NCBI RefSeq assembly: GCF_020509005.1
Contig: NC_063012.1
Location: 10,540,001-10,604,000, forward strand
Reading direction: 5' to 3'
DNA: 64,000 bases
Origin: Fulvia fulva
Lineage: Eukaryota; Ascomycota; Dothideomycetes; Mycosphaerellales; Mycosphaerellaceae
Below, in pieces: positions 34,778-45,014 of the stretch (within the stretch, counting starts at the first letter, position 1; each line of letters opens with the position of its first letter). The position numbers were made by a program, and so were the translations under genes. A model generated the notes under the pieces. The model worked only from the letters and a program-made list of their open reading frames with translations. It had not been told where the DNA came from and searched no databases.

Positions 34778-35758
34778 TCAGTCACCCAAACTCTCCCTCT
34801 GCCGACTAGGCCAAAGCCACTCCCTCAACTCCCTCAACCTACTCCCCGCCTCCCTCCCCACGATTCCCTCCTGCATCCTCTCCACCTGACCCCTCGGCGC
34901 GAATTTCGCCGTAGCTTTCACACACACCTTCCCATCCATCGTCTCCAACGTCGCAACCCACTCCGCTCCCTTGATCGGAAGTCGCACATTCTCATCGTCA
35001 TAACTCGGCACCACCCTCACAGTGTAAAAGTGATTCGCGTGCGTCGGCTTGATGTAGTCGATACTCAGCTGTGCTGGCTCGGACGGTAGCTCTGTCGGAT
35101 ACAGCATCTTGGCGTGATCGCCGGTGCCGGGGAGGCGTTGTGGTTTGGCTGCGGAGCTGTATTGCGCTGAAGATGTGGGGTGGCAGAGGGTGTTGGCCAG
35201 TGCGACTTTCTCTTGCAATGCTGTTGCTAGAAGCCCACCATGTGTCACGCCAGGCCATCCACTCAGACTCCCGCCAAACCACACGATACCCACGAGTTTC
35301 TGCTCGCCTCTGTCCCAGAAGATCCGCTCTACACCGAGCCCTTTCGCGCCTTGCAGCCCCTTCACCAGTTCTGTCTTACTCCCCATCCCATCTGCGGGAG
35401 CAACGACTTCTACCCATCCCGCCTCTTTGCCCTGTAGAGCTTTCGTCACGCCTAGACACTTGCCTCGCAGGACTTTCACTTTGAACTCTTCTTCGATGCG
35501 CTTGTTAAGATCGTCCATCAGAACACCGTCCTCGTGCGTTCCAGCTTCGGGCATGGAGGGCGGAGAGATGAAGTGGACTAAGGTTGTGCCAGCGCCGAAG
35601 CCGAGAACGAGGGCGAAAGCGCTCCATATGTATGGTAGTCGTGATTTTCGGGGAGGTGGTGGAGATGTGCTGTAGGCGCGTGGGATGAGTGTAGCGCGGT
35701 AGAGGTGTTGGTAGCGGAGGGAGAGGGCTGGGCGTAGAGCGCGATGGGGGATTGACAT
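34778..35758 (-). CDS. Mitochondrial hot-dog-fold thioesterase-like protein
   Basis: Single exon, 326 residues from the ATG at 35758. The ATG is chosen over the upstream open frame because it starts a mitochondrial-type presequence (Arg-rich, no acidic residues, RAYSTSPPPPRKSR). A single TM segment follows (YIWSAFALVLGFGAGTTLVHFI, about residues 38-59). The C-terminal half has the hot-dog core: WFGGSLSGWPGVTHGGLLATALQE around the central helix, with the HGG loop that takes the place of the active-site region in PaaI/4HBT proteins, then LSIDYIKPTHANHFYTVRV. Relatives hydrolyse acyl-CoA thioesters; the substrate is not readable. It is tail-to-tail with the hypothetical gene at 33979. Confidence 0.8.
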   Translation of the reverse strand: MSIPHRALRPALSLRYQHLYRATLIPRAYSTSPPPPRKSRLPYIWSAFALVLGFGAGTTLVHFISPPSMPEAGTHEDGVLMDDLNKRIEEEFKVKVLRGKCLGVTKALQGKEAGWVEVVAPADGMGSKTELVKGLQGAKGLGVERIFWDRGEQKLVGIVWFGGSLSGWPGVTHGGLLATALQEKVALANTLCHPTSSAQYSSAAKPQRLPGTGDHAKMLYPTELPSEPAQLSIDYIKPTHANHFYTVRVVPSYDDENVRLPIKGAEWVATLETMDGKVCVKATAKFAPRGQVERMQEGIVGREAGSRLRELREWLWPSRQRESLGD

Positions 35759-35965
35759 TGTTGCTGTGCTACTTCGTGGAAAGTGGTTGTCTTGAGCAGG
35801 GAGGCGGGAGCGAGGGAGTTCTTCGAGCTCTGGGTGTGCCGTCTTGCGACTCGGCTGCACTTGCCGTTCTCACAAGCTCACCTCGGCGTTGACATGGCTT
35901 CTGTCAACATCACTCCATACATTCTTGTTACATCGACCATCTACTGTCAATCAAGACTCTTTCCC

Positions 35966-36909
35966 ATGGGAACCATGAACCACTCGCCCCTTCTCCGCCT
36001 CTCGGCAGAGCTTCGCAACGTGATCTACGAACATACATTCACCTCTCAATACGCCGTAACACTGTGCTCGGGCAAAGTCCAACATCCCTTGACCAAAACA
36101 TGTCGCCAGATCCGACACGAGACACTGCCGATGTACTACGCCGTGACAAAATTCAACGCGCACCTTGATGACGGACCCGCAACACCACTAGCAAAGTGGT
36201 TGAAAACACAGGCTCCGGAGTTGGTTCTGTGCATGAACGGGCTGGTCATCTGGGTAAGCCTCATCTATGCTGTTGGGCTGAATGTTGCTTATGTACTTTC
36301 AAGAGCTGGATCTCCGGGTTTGCGAGGATATTGTTAGATGATGACAATGTTGGTGCTTCCCGATCGAATTTGAACATCGCTACACCATTCTCCCACCCCG
36401 CATTCATTTCGTAGAACTTTGACGCTGACTATATCAAGGACATGCGCAATCTCAACTACACACTCCACGGAACCGAATCGACCTCTCTTCTCCTTGAGAC
36501 ACAACCCGCACAAGGCAAGCACTACACGCTCCGGCCAGTGGGCAGCTGGATCCTCGAAGGAGGCTTCCACCTGAAAGAAATCTGCATCGCTCTCCAAGAA
36601 ATTGGCCTAAGCTTATCTCGTTTCTGCATCACCGACGAGACGGGAGACTCGAGATTCAGACTAACAAGCGAGTTCGCCATCGTTGCCCTGAACCCTGTCC
36701 CTGTTGACTTGGCAGCGACTGATGACCACATCGGTGTCAACGAGGCAGCTCGACAGATTGGACTGTCGGATTGTGCTAGAGGGGAGTTGATCCAGAGGGT
36801 TGCGAATGGACATAGGCGAGTGAGGCTGGTTGATGGCCGACGTGTTTTGATGTTTCAATTTGCAGGGGATCGAGGAATCTGGTTGCAAGATGTCAAGGAG
36901 ATGCTCTGA
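35966..36909 (+). pseudogene. Fungal hypothetical protein of the 'LSAELRNVIYE' type, with in-frame TAG
   Basis: Exon one, 35966-36253, opens MNHSPLLRLSAELRNVIYEHTF, the N-terminal pattern shared by many fungal 2EXR/F-box-like proteins, with LTKTCRQIRHETLPMYYA after it. Donor GTAAGC; acceptor CAAG at 36303. The second exon then stays open to TGA 36909, except for one TAG at 36412-36414 between FIS and NFDADYIKD. The part after the TAG (LLLETQPAQGKHYTLRPV, CIALQEIGLSL) continues with the same composition. The acceptor choice is not certain, so the stop could also mark a wrong splice. No biochemical function is known for the group. Confidence 0.5.
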
Positions 36910-37278
36910 ACTGCAGCTTGGCAGGACCGAAAATCGATGCGGCGACGATTGAGAACGTCGATAGGCATGCATGATGGGGCTGTTTCAAGGTCCTAAATTT
37001 TGAGCACCAGACCCACCTTTCCATTGATATATGGAAATCTGCCAAGGTTTGGCACGATTGAGGACATGTAGTCGAAACATGTCGTTGTGAAAAAACCAAG
37101 CTAATTCACAGCAGAATGAGGCCAGCTCAGTCTTTGGCATGTCATATAAGCCCCCAGAGCTCCATCATTTTTCTCACCCAACGTCAAGTACGACCACGTC
37201 ACAACAATTCGCGGCCAACGATACAAAGACGTACGAACCTCAATCGAATAACCGAATCTGCCTTCGAACTATTTAGCG

Positions 37279-37983
37279 ATGAGCGACATGTCCACTATGG
37301 AAACCGATATGGGCCTTCCCACGATTCGTCGTCAGCAATCCCGACACATGCGCGATTCCGAACTGTCTTGCTACGAGCACCACATCCACATCCTAACCCA
37401 AACCCGCCATAACCCCCCCTTCACCACAACAAGAGCAGCCATCAACGCAAACCTGACCCACAGCGTCCTCGGCCCATGGAAATTCTCCACACAAAAATTC
37501 TGGCTCTCCTTAGGCAGCGCCTCGCCCAGAAAGAGTTCAACTTCAGAATGTGGAATATGCCTGGACGGGATCGGCACCAACTCCCTTCGCCTCAACTGCT
37601 CAAGCCGCCACACCTTCTGCTCCAGTTGCATTCTGCGCTGGATGTGTTCCACCGACCGAGCCACGTGCCCGATGTGTCGGGCCTTTCTCACCAAAGGGTT
37701 CAGGACGCAGTTGGTAGACACGGTGTTCCTACACGAGCTCACGCTCATAAAGAAGTGCTGGAGGGAGGGAGGCAAGGGGGTGGATGCGTGTGGTGTGGAG
37801 ATAGCAACACGGGAGACGTTGGCGTGGTGCTTATGGCAGGATGTGTTGGAGATTGAGGAGGAGATAGATGAAGGCAGCGTTCCTGGCAAGTTTGATGGGG
37901 AGCCGAGGCGAGGGACGGGTGGGGAGCTGCAGTGGGTGGTGTACTTGATCGATACGAGCGGAGGGCTTGTAAGGGCAGCATGA
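37279..37983 (+). CDS. RING-finger (C3HC4) protein
   Basis: Single exon, 234 residues, starting at the first ATG. The RING is complete: CGICLDGI, then LRLNCSSRHTFCSSCILRWM and CPMCRAFL, near residues 90-140. It fits an E3 ubiquitin ligase, whose target cannot be read. The rest has no known domain. It ends 90 bp from the 3' end of the convergent gene at 38075. Confidence 0.85.
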   Translation: MSDMSTMETDMGLPTIRRQQSRHMRDSELSCYEHHIHILTQTRHNPPFTTTRAAINANLTHSVLGPWKFSTQKFWLSLGSASPRKSSTSECGICLDGIGTNSLRLNCSSRHTFCSSCILRWMCSTDRATCPMCRAFLTKGFRTQLVDTVFLHELTLIKKCWREGGKGVDACGVEIATRETLAWCLWQDVLEIEEEIDEGSVPGKFDGEPRRGTGGELQWVVYLIDTSGGLVRAA

Positions 37984-38074
37984 GGTCGAAGACAGGGGTT
38001 GCAGTGCTCTTGGTGCTCATGACCACGAGCCAGATAGTCTACATTAGTACCTATATTACCAAATTGACCCATGG

Positions 38075-39869
38075 CTACTGTGACTCTGCCGATGCAGATC
38101 GCTTCCTGTTCCTGGAGTCATGATTGCTCTCCCTCCACACGCCTGGGAAATCATTCGCTTTGTCTTTGAAGCCCTTTGCCATGATATAGAATCCAGCGTC
38201 TTTATGAGTGGCGGCAGGATCGCGGGTGTCTGGTGGAAGCGGTAGCACTGCCCACTGGTGATTGCCCTGCCACAGAAAGCAAGCGCGGCGGCGATTGAAG
38301 CATGTCCTGCATGCATACTTCTTGGAGCCGCAGGCGGTCCACGATGTACTACTTCCACAGCCACTCATCCAAGTATGTCCGCAACACTTGATATCATTCG
38401 ACTTGGGCTCTTGGGGCAGAGTTAGCCGACGACGTCGAGCCTCGTAGTATTCCAGAGAAGATTGGATGGACTCGGAGACATCCGACGACACATCTATCAG
38501 TCGGCCTAGCTCAAAATCGCCGTCCGAAGTGATGGACCTAACGGGCTTCCAGACCTGGCCAGGGAAGGTCTTGGAGGCGTAGGTAATCAGCTCGTCGTAG
38601 GCATCGTTGGCTGGCGTGTTGTCCTCCATCAAGGCCGCTGCAATGTCTGCTGGTGGCGATGATAGCCTGCTCAAGACGTCGTCTGATAACTCTTTCGTTA
38701 TCTCGAAATTACCAGCCGCGGTCGTGGGTGCTTGAACAATGATCTCGCTAAGAGTGGGAGAACGTTCGATTGAACGGATTGCATCAACTCGAGAGGTGTC
38801 GCTGATCGGGATGCTAGCGTCAGACGACCCATCATCAGAAGACATGGTGATGACTTCTGCCTTTGAGCTGGCGACCATCCCCACATTGGAGCCACACAGG
38901 GGAGTTTGCTCGAGTGCGGATGAAAACAGCTCTGGAGCAGCGAGTGCATCGCGTCTCGGTTGCGTCGCCGGTGGATCAGCATCTGTGCTCCAAGCAGCCA
39001 TGTTATATGGTTGTTTGTTGCCATTCTGAAGCTCGTCCATGGCCCGATCACCAACGTTACTGTCAAATCTGGTAGCCCAAGTGGCTGACTTCGGACGGCT
39101 CTCATTGAGTTTCTTGGCCTCAGCAAGCTTCTTAAGCATCTTCTCATGCTCCGGGTCCCTTGACACCTCCTTGCGCACATCCGGTCCCAGACGGGCTGTA
39201 TGTGTCTCCAGGGTGAGCTTGCGTTTCTCATAAGGTCGATCATCACTGAATCGGCGCCCAAGACCGACGTCGTCGAGTGGGTCGACTGTGGGCTCTCTGT
39301 GGATCCTGAGATAGGATTAGCGTTGCGTGCAGAAGGTCGGCGGTCTGCACTCACTTGTTAACATCGTTCGCCTGAAGTTCAGCCTCTTCGTCTTCCTCCT
39401 CTTCTTGAGCATCACGATCGAGGTAGCCTTGCAAGGCATTTGCCAGACCCCGAATGCGCTCGTTCTTGTTAGCGAGCTCCTCCTTCAGCTTCAGGATCTC
39501 CACGTCCTTGGCGCGAAGTTGTTCATAATGATCTTTGGAGAGACTATGCATCGTTGCCGCGAGCTGAGCTTTCTCATCCACGTAGAGCTTCGCAGCTTCG
39601 TCCTTCTCTTTCAGTAGTTCGTGCTTCTCATCGAACATGCGGGACACAATCTGGTTCTTCTCGTTGAAGAGGGCATCCTTATCGTGAAGGAGACCATTGA
39701 TGAAACTTGTAGAAGACATGTTGGCGGTGGAAGATGTGTTCATGGGGTATGGTGGTGGGACGCTGCCGGCATGCTCCGACGGCGGAGGCGAGAGTGGATG
39801 TGCGGGAGCATCGGGTGCGCTCAGCGGCTGGTGGTCGAGATTGGCAGAGAACATGTTGCTCCGGTCCAT
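38075..39869 (-). CDS. Coiled-coil protein with C-terminal cysteine-rich zinc-finger-like motif
   Basis: Exons 39869-39355 and 39305-38075 (donor GTGAGT after AACAA, CAG acceptor) give 581 residues. The N-terminus is Pro/Ser-rich. Residues about 55-150 form a long coiled coil (KNQIVSRMFDEKHELLKEKD, LRAKDVEILKLKEELANKNE). The middle is disordered. Near the C-terminus a Cys-rich block (IKCCGHTWMSGCGSS, TACGSKKYACRTCFNRRRAC) looks like a zinc-binding module typical of uncharacterised Pezizomycotina proteins. No catalytic residues seen. Function unknown. Confidence 0.75.
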
Positions 39870-40203
39870 GTTACATAGTGGTTGGTGAGATGACGAGGAT
39901 CAAGATCGCATCGATAATAGTGTTCGAAGAGGACTGAATGAGCCGGACTTGTGGTGTTGTCGAGGAGTTGAGCTGGACCTTGGAGGGTGTCTTATAGTGA
40001 AAGTTTCAGGTCCAAGCGCAGCCGTCCAGCCTGCTTGTGATGGAAGTGTGAAGCAGTGAAGCCGTGTCCAGTGCCAGAGGCGCTGGGTGGTGATCCTCGT
40101 AGCGCAATTGGAACATGTAAACCAGCTTGTTCACAGGCTCAACCAATGTTTTTCCAACCTGGCCCGGACGTAGAGCTCCGTCCATATCTTCCGCACATTT
40201 TTG

Positions 40204-40233
40204 TCTCGTCTGGTCTCGTCTGGTCTCGTCTGG
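40204..40233. repeat. Three perfect tandem copies of a 10-bp unit
   Basis: TCTCGTCTGG repeated three times, followed by a degenerate ATCATCTCAT pair. It lies just 3' of the HSK3-like gene. Confidence 0.9.
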
Positions 40234-40272
40234 TATCATCTCATATCATCTCTTCGTGGTCGCGCGGACCTC

Positions 40273-40578
40273 TCACTTCTCCTCCCTTCCATCCTGCCCT
40301 TGCCCACCATCAGCACCACTAACCGTCTCCTCCCCCAAAACCGTACTAGCAGCCATAAACATACCACCCGCATACCCTCCCAGACCCCTCATGCCCTCCG
40401 CCTGCACAGCCGTCATACGGAGCAAATTCTCCAGATCCGACATATTCGCCGTCAACTGCGCGAGCTGTGCATGAAGGTGACTGAGCTGACGGGACTTGCT
40501 GGCGGTCGCGGCGTTGGCGGTGGAGGGACGGGATACGTGTCCGTGGCCTGGCGTACGAGGGTGATTGGGGGCGGACAT
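40273..40578 (-). CDS. HSK3: DASH complex subunit Hsk3
   Basis: Kinetochore-microtubule coupling subunit of the DASH/Dam1 ring. Single exon, 101 residues from the ATG at 40578, chosen because the preceding open frame has no Hsk3 content. The family core is plain: LSHLHAQLAQLTANMSDLEN followed by LLRMTAVQAEGMRGLGGYAGGMFMAAS and VLGEE, in a helical region covering residues 33-85. The C-terminal Asp/Gly/Gln tail is variable in the family. It is divergent to the small membrane protein gene at 40764, with 185 bp between starts. Confidence 0.9.
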   Translation of the reverse strand: MSAPNHPRTPGHGHVSRPSTANAATASKSRQLSHLHAQLAQLTANMSDLENLLRMTAVQAEGMRGLGGYAGGMFMAASTVLGEETVSGADGGQGQDGREEK

Positions 40579-40763
40579 TGTTGTTGATGTGCTGGGTGGT
40601 GTTGAGGTTTGGGAGTTGGGAAGACGCGTTTGTTGATGTTTTGGGGAGAGCGGGACAGGAAAGATTGAGATTGGGAAGGTTTTGCCGAAGGCGAGGGAAC
40701 TACACTTCATCATCCAGCAGAGCAAAGCAATCACTTGCTTGCACCCTCCCTAACCTAACAATC

Positions 40764-41099
40764 ATGGCCTCCGCAAAGCCCCGCGTATACATCCTCACAG
40801 GCGCCGTCGCAGCCATAACAGCTACAGGAGCATGGTATGGCGCCGGCCTGAAGACGAGGCATGAGTTCAAGCAGGTATTTCCTTCCTCCTCCCTACCCAA
40901 TTCCCTTTGATATCAATTCTGATGTTACATCCAGGAACGCCAAACCATAACCCAAGCCACAACATCAGACAGAATCGCCAGTCTAGAAATGTCAAAAGCA
41001 AAGCTGTTGAAGCAAAGAACAGAAATGCAGAACAAAATCGATCAATTGACTGGAAAAGCCACGACGCCACCAGTTGAGAAAATTGGGCCTGGACGATGA
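40764..41099 (+). CDS. Small single-TM fungal protein
   Basis: Exons 40764-40874 and 40935-41099 (GTATTT donor, CAG acceptor) give 91 residues. The N-terminal segment VYILTGAVAAITATGAWYGAGL is a TM helix, followed by a KTRHEFKQ turn and a charged helix (DRIASLEMSKAKLLKQRTEMQ) that may form a coiled coil. It looks like the small mitochondrial or ER membrane proteins conserved in filamentous ascomycetes. No role known. Confidence 0.7.
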
Positions 41100-41446
41100 A
41101 CAGCCATCCATAGATGCGACACAGAGCTCTCGTTGCATGGACAGATCATCAGGGATCTGCCTTAATGCCCATCTTGGAAGCCGAAAATGAAAAGCCACAG
41201 CACAGCCGGCCCTCGCCAACCTGAAGAACCGCACGACGAGAGGATTCTGCAAAGTAAAGCAGCCTATCACTCTCGCTCGAGCGCACATCATCCGCGTGGT
41301 ACCGAGAGTCCCCACATCGTACCTTGCCCGGTAGCTACAAGTCGGGGACTCCCCAAGACATGACAATACCAGCTAAGTACTCCACTGGCTGGAAAGTCAT
41401 ACTGTCGCAAAACAACCGACGAGGACGAAGCAGGGCATCTCACACC

Positions 41447-41787
41447 GACCGGCAGCGCTTAAGCAGCGAGGACAGCGTCCAGCGCCACAGCAAATAGTTG
41501 TGAAGCGGAGAGTGTGGCAATCTCAGACAACGAAAGTAGATGAGAGCTTTTTGATACGGAGTAGTGCCACTCCATTGCTTGCCTGCGAGCTGTCAGGTGG
41601 GGATCCGCCGTGAGACGGCAATGCGCATGCCACACTCTCGGGAACACGAGCCAGGTCGTTCCAGACAAAGAATCGCGTCTCACGATGACCGGCAGCGCTG
41701 GAGCAGTGAGGATCCAATCCAGCGCCGCGGCGCATCATTGTGAAATGGAGAGCGGACACTTTCAGACAACAAAAATCCGATCAGAGC
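41447..41787. repeat. Diverged direct duplication of a 101-bp segment (41447-41547 and 41687-41787)
   Basis: The two segments align without gaps at about 75% identity (shared GACCGGCAGCGCT, TCCAGCGCC, TTGTGAA, CAGACAAC and CAGAGC/GAGAGC). They are 240 bp apart start to start, in the gene-free stretch 41100-42116. No ORF covers them. Confidence 0.75.
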
Positions 41788-42116
41788 ATGTATGATACAC
41801 CAAAAACTACCTCGCCGTCATGACCTGAGTCCATCGATCTGTCATATTGAAAGCCCAGCTGTTGATTTTGAGGTCAGAAAAGAAGGGAAGAGCACGCTGG
41901 ACTGTGGTATACGCTTGCAAACTTCACTCCATTTCAACCCGTTCCCATTTCAGTCGCACCGACCAATCCATGCCGTGGCAATTCTCGAACGCCGCGAGAG
42001 CGCCTCGAGCACCCATCTCCCATATCATAGCACTTCCAAGACTTGTCTTTCGTATACACTCCCTCGTTGCTTGGTGTCTGCCCTCCCTGCAGAGAGTCAT
42101 GTCCATCGCGTCTTCA

Positions 42117-42875
42117 TTATCCCCGCGATTGCATGTGTTGCTGCGGTGCCATGGGGTACGCGCCCTGCTGTGCGGCCTGTTGCTGCTGGAGATACGCCTG
42201 ATATTGCAATGCCTGCTGCTGATCCGCCGTCATGTATGGTTGCTGGGGCTGCTGGTTGCGTGGCATGCCCTGCGGTGGCATGCCTTGAGGTGCCATGGGT
42301 GGAGGCGCGGTGTGCTGTTCTTCGGGTGATTCGACGGCTGAGCCGTCGCCGTCGACGCCATTGCTATCGGCTGGCTCTGGTGCGTTGAGGCATGCCTACG
42401 CGACGCGTTAGCATGGAAAGAGAAGGTGCAATGGGGATCAGTATCACTCACTTGAATCAGGTTCTTGCCCTCTGGCTTGGTGACAAGTGGCTGAAGCTTC
42501 GGTGTGGTGAAAGTGTAGACCAGGCCTGTCTCGGATACTACGAGCAGTAACACCTGGGTGCCAGTAAGGACCGACAGTTCGTACGCCTAGAACCGCTTGT
42601 TAGCATCGAGACGCGTGTTCTTGACGCGCCATTCGCACCTTCTTCATGATACCCGCCTTCCGCTTCGAGAAGGTGATGTGTCGACGCGACTTGTCCTGAA
42701 TGAACTTGATCTCGATCTTACGGCGCTCACGGCCAGGCTTGTCGTCGTCGTCATCATCGTCGTCGGCGGCATTGGAGGTACGTTGGCGCTTGACGCCGCG
42801 CGACTCGTTGCCGTTCTCGAGCTCCTGCTCCTCGTGGTCGCCGGTGGGGTCCTGGTTGACGAGTTCTGCCGACAT
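42117..42875 (-). CDS. MCM1: SRF-type MADS-box transcription factor (Mcm1-like)
   Basis: Nuclear factor controlling mating-type, cell cycle and arginine genes in yeast, and development in filamentous fungi. Exons 42875-42639, 42586-42452 and 42395-42117 give 216 residues. The start ATG opens an acidic leader with a run of Asp. The MADS box is near-identical to the SRF/Mcm1 class: RRKIEIKFIQDKSRRHITF, SKRKAGIMKKAYELSVLTGT, QVLLLVVSETGLVYTFTT, then the SAM extension LQPLVTKPEGKNLIQ. The C-terminus is Gln/Pro-rich. Single-copy conserved gene, so symbol use is by family rather than proven orthology. Confidence 0.95.
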
Positions 42876-44365
42876 GGTTGAAGAAGTGATCTCGAACTGT
42901 TTGTCACTCAAGGGCTATGCTGCTTTGGGCGATGGGTGTGGAGATGGATTGCCTGTTGGAGCTGACCAGATGAAGTAGAAGCTAAACTGCTTCGGCAGAG
43001 GCAGGGAACGTGTGCAGAATTGACGGTCGCGGCCTAGGCGGGGAAGGTGCGGCCAAGCTTTTTGCCTCCGAGCTGGTGTGGAAAGAGAAAGAACACCTCG
43101 CACCGCAGCAACAATTCACTCCGGTCGGCAGGTGCGATGCTGAGCTGCGTGTGAAACACTGCTGGATGCGGCAGTCGCGATTGAGTCGAATGCGGATGGG
43201 CCGCCGAGGTTTGGGTTATGGAGTTTGGTGAGAGGCTGGGCAGGAATGCGGCAGGGCAACGGCTGTGCTGCAGCGAGCGAGAAACAGCGACCGTTCCTGA
43301 GACTGCACGCGCCCGGGCTGACTGCTTCGACGCAACTGCTGCAGGCTGTGGTTCGGCAGAGCAGGCGCGCCCAACCAGCAAGCTGCGAGCTGTGGAGGGT
43401 GCAAGGCTTCTTTCCTGTTGGTTTCGCGAATTGCTACTTTGGTCGTCGGGTCAGAGTTTCTGGAAGCTAACGCGCTGCGGTAAAAGAGTCGTCAGCGAAT
43501 GCTTGAAGCCGCTCAGAGAGGTTTAGAAAGGTCTGCAACAGGAAAGGACACAACAGAACCGGCAGGGGCGACTACTTGAGGGAAAACACCACCGAGCGAC
43601 CACTTCTCCACTCAGCTGAGATGCCGGCTGCCGGGAACACTTGAGCTGACATTACCGGGCGGACCTCATTCAGCTATGTGGCGGCACTCCTTCCACACCG
43701 AACACCAGGGCGAAGCTACGGTGAGGCAATCGCATGCAACAAGCTCTGCGGTTCGTCTTGAGATCAGATACGTAGCGGAAGATATAACCGGAGCATTCAT
43801 ACCATCTTGATCGATCTTCGAGGCAGCCAGAGCTTCAGATCATCACGAATTCCGGGTCTGTGTCTGTGGGTGAAGTTTGCAGCATTAAGTCGCCAATTAT
43901 GTACTGCTCTGCTGCCATATAGCATCTGCTACCTACTTGCATGGCCGCATTGGCTCCGCTTGACTAAGGCATTAGCTGGGATGATGATGCTGTACAACAG
44001 TGCTCGAGAACTTCTGCTCGGGTCGAACCATATGCATCGGAACGCGCTTCAACAGAGGCACAAGAAGCGTCTCGAGATGATGAGATGGAGTGTTTGTTCA
44101 ATCGAGCGATATCACTAACTGTTTGTGCAACATGGCACGACGATGGCGCCGCTTCAGCTAAAGACGATCGTCACTTTCACGAAACTCCGCTTGGCACGTG
44201 GGCTCAGCTCGACGATCCATGCCTCTTACTTCGAATTGGTTGGACGATTCATCTCATCTTCAGCTTCATCATTCTCATGCAACACTGTTATCGTGCATTT
44301 GTGGCGATGGCATTTACATGAGATGATGGACGCGCATCGTCGTCCGGAGACATGCAGGTCAGATC
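42876..44365. other. Upstream region of the MADS gene, no gene seen
   Basis: 1.5 kb of ordinary-composition DNA with short open frames only. It likely contains the MADS-box gene promoter. No repeats recognised. Confidence 0.5.
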
Positions 44366-44668
44366 TTGTGTTACCAAAAGAACTTCCGGTCAATCACAGT
44401 TCGTGCCGGCGTCGGTACAGCTGTGCACGTCCAGACGATAGCAAGTGCTTCATTCGGGCTCAACGATACCAGCTACTCTTATGAATACTCGGAAGCATCT
44501 CATCAATCTGCACATGCGCACGCACACTCACATGCGGATGAGCTGGATAACCATATCCATGAGCTGACTACCGGCGGATTCCGACCTCTCGCTGTCGGCT
44601 TCAGCGGCGGAGAAGACAAGGTCCAGCAGCCGAAGGGAGCTCAAGCTGAGACAAAACAGCCATGCTGA
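44366..44668 (+). CDS. Doubtful hypothetical ORF with His-rich segment
   Basis: An open frame of about 100 codons with a HAHAHSHADELDNHIHEL stretch and a Gly/Gln-rich end. It has modest coding-like composition, but the start is unclear and an upstream exon may be missing. It precedes the small ORF at 44742. No domain. Confidence 0.3.
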   Translation: MCYQKNFRSITVRAGVGTAVHVQTIASASFGLNDTSYSYEYSEASHQSAHAHAHSHADELDNHIHELTTGGFRPLAVGFSGGEDKVQQPKGAQAETKQPC

Positions 44669-44741
44669 CACGGTAAGACGAAATGTTTCCTCTCTCTTGC
44701 AAACCAACAGAAACCATCACAGCCTGTTCGTGGCCATCGAA

Positions 44742-45014
44742 ATGACCACAATATCATCGTACTTGACGTCCTTCGCGCTTCAAGCGTTTGCTTGCGCCTT
44801 CATCGCGTTGATCTTCGAAGCATGCCTCATATGCTTCCTGAGCTCAGCGGATGACAACAACGACATCGAATGCGGACCGCGAAGAACATACACGGAGAAA
44901 CACACACTGGACGATGAAAATGCCGAGGACGAACTTCGAGAAAAGCTCATCCAATATCAATACTCCCTCGAACCCAACACCCTCCTCGAATGCAGCGACG
45001 CAGTCTGCTACTGA
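44742..45014 (+). CDS. Small hypothetical membrane protein
   Basis: 90 residues from the ATG at 44742. The segment FALQAFACAFIALIFEACLI is a predicted TM helix, and the rest is acidic (DENAEDELREKLI) with several Cys. An upstream in-frame methionine 15 codons earlier is possible. Its last 7 bases overlap the 3' end of the convergent flavin reductase-like gene. No known family. Confidence 0.45.
   Translation: MTTISSYLTSFALQAFACAFIALIFEACLICFLSSADDNNDIECGPRRTYTEKHTLDDENAEDELREKLIQYQYSLEPNTLLECSDAVCY

Noticed and set aside
40081..40130. tRNA-like stretch near 40.1 kb (box-B-like fragment)
   Set aside because: No acceptor stem or anticodon arm could be paired.
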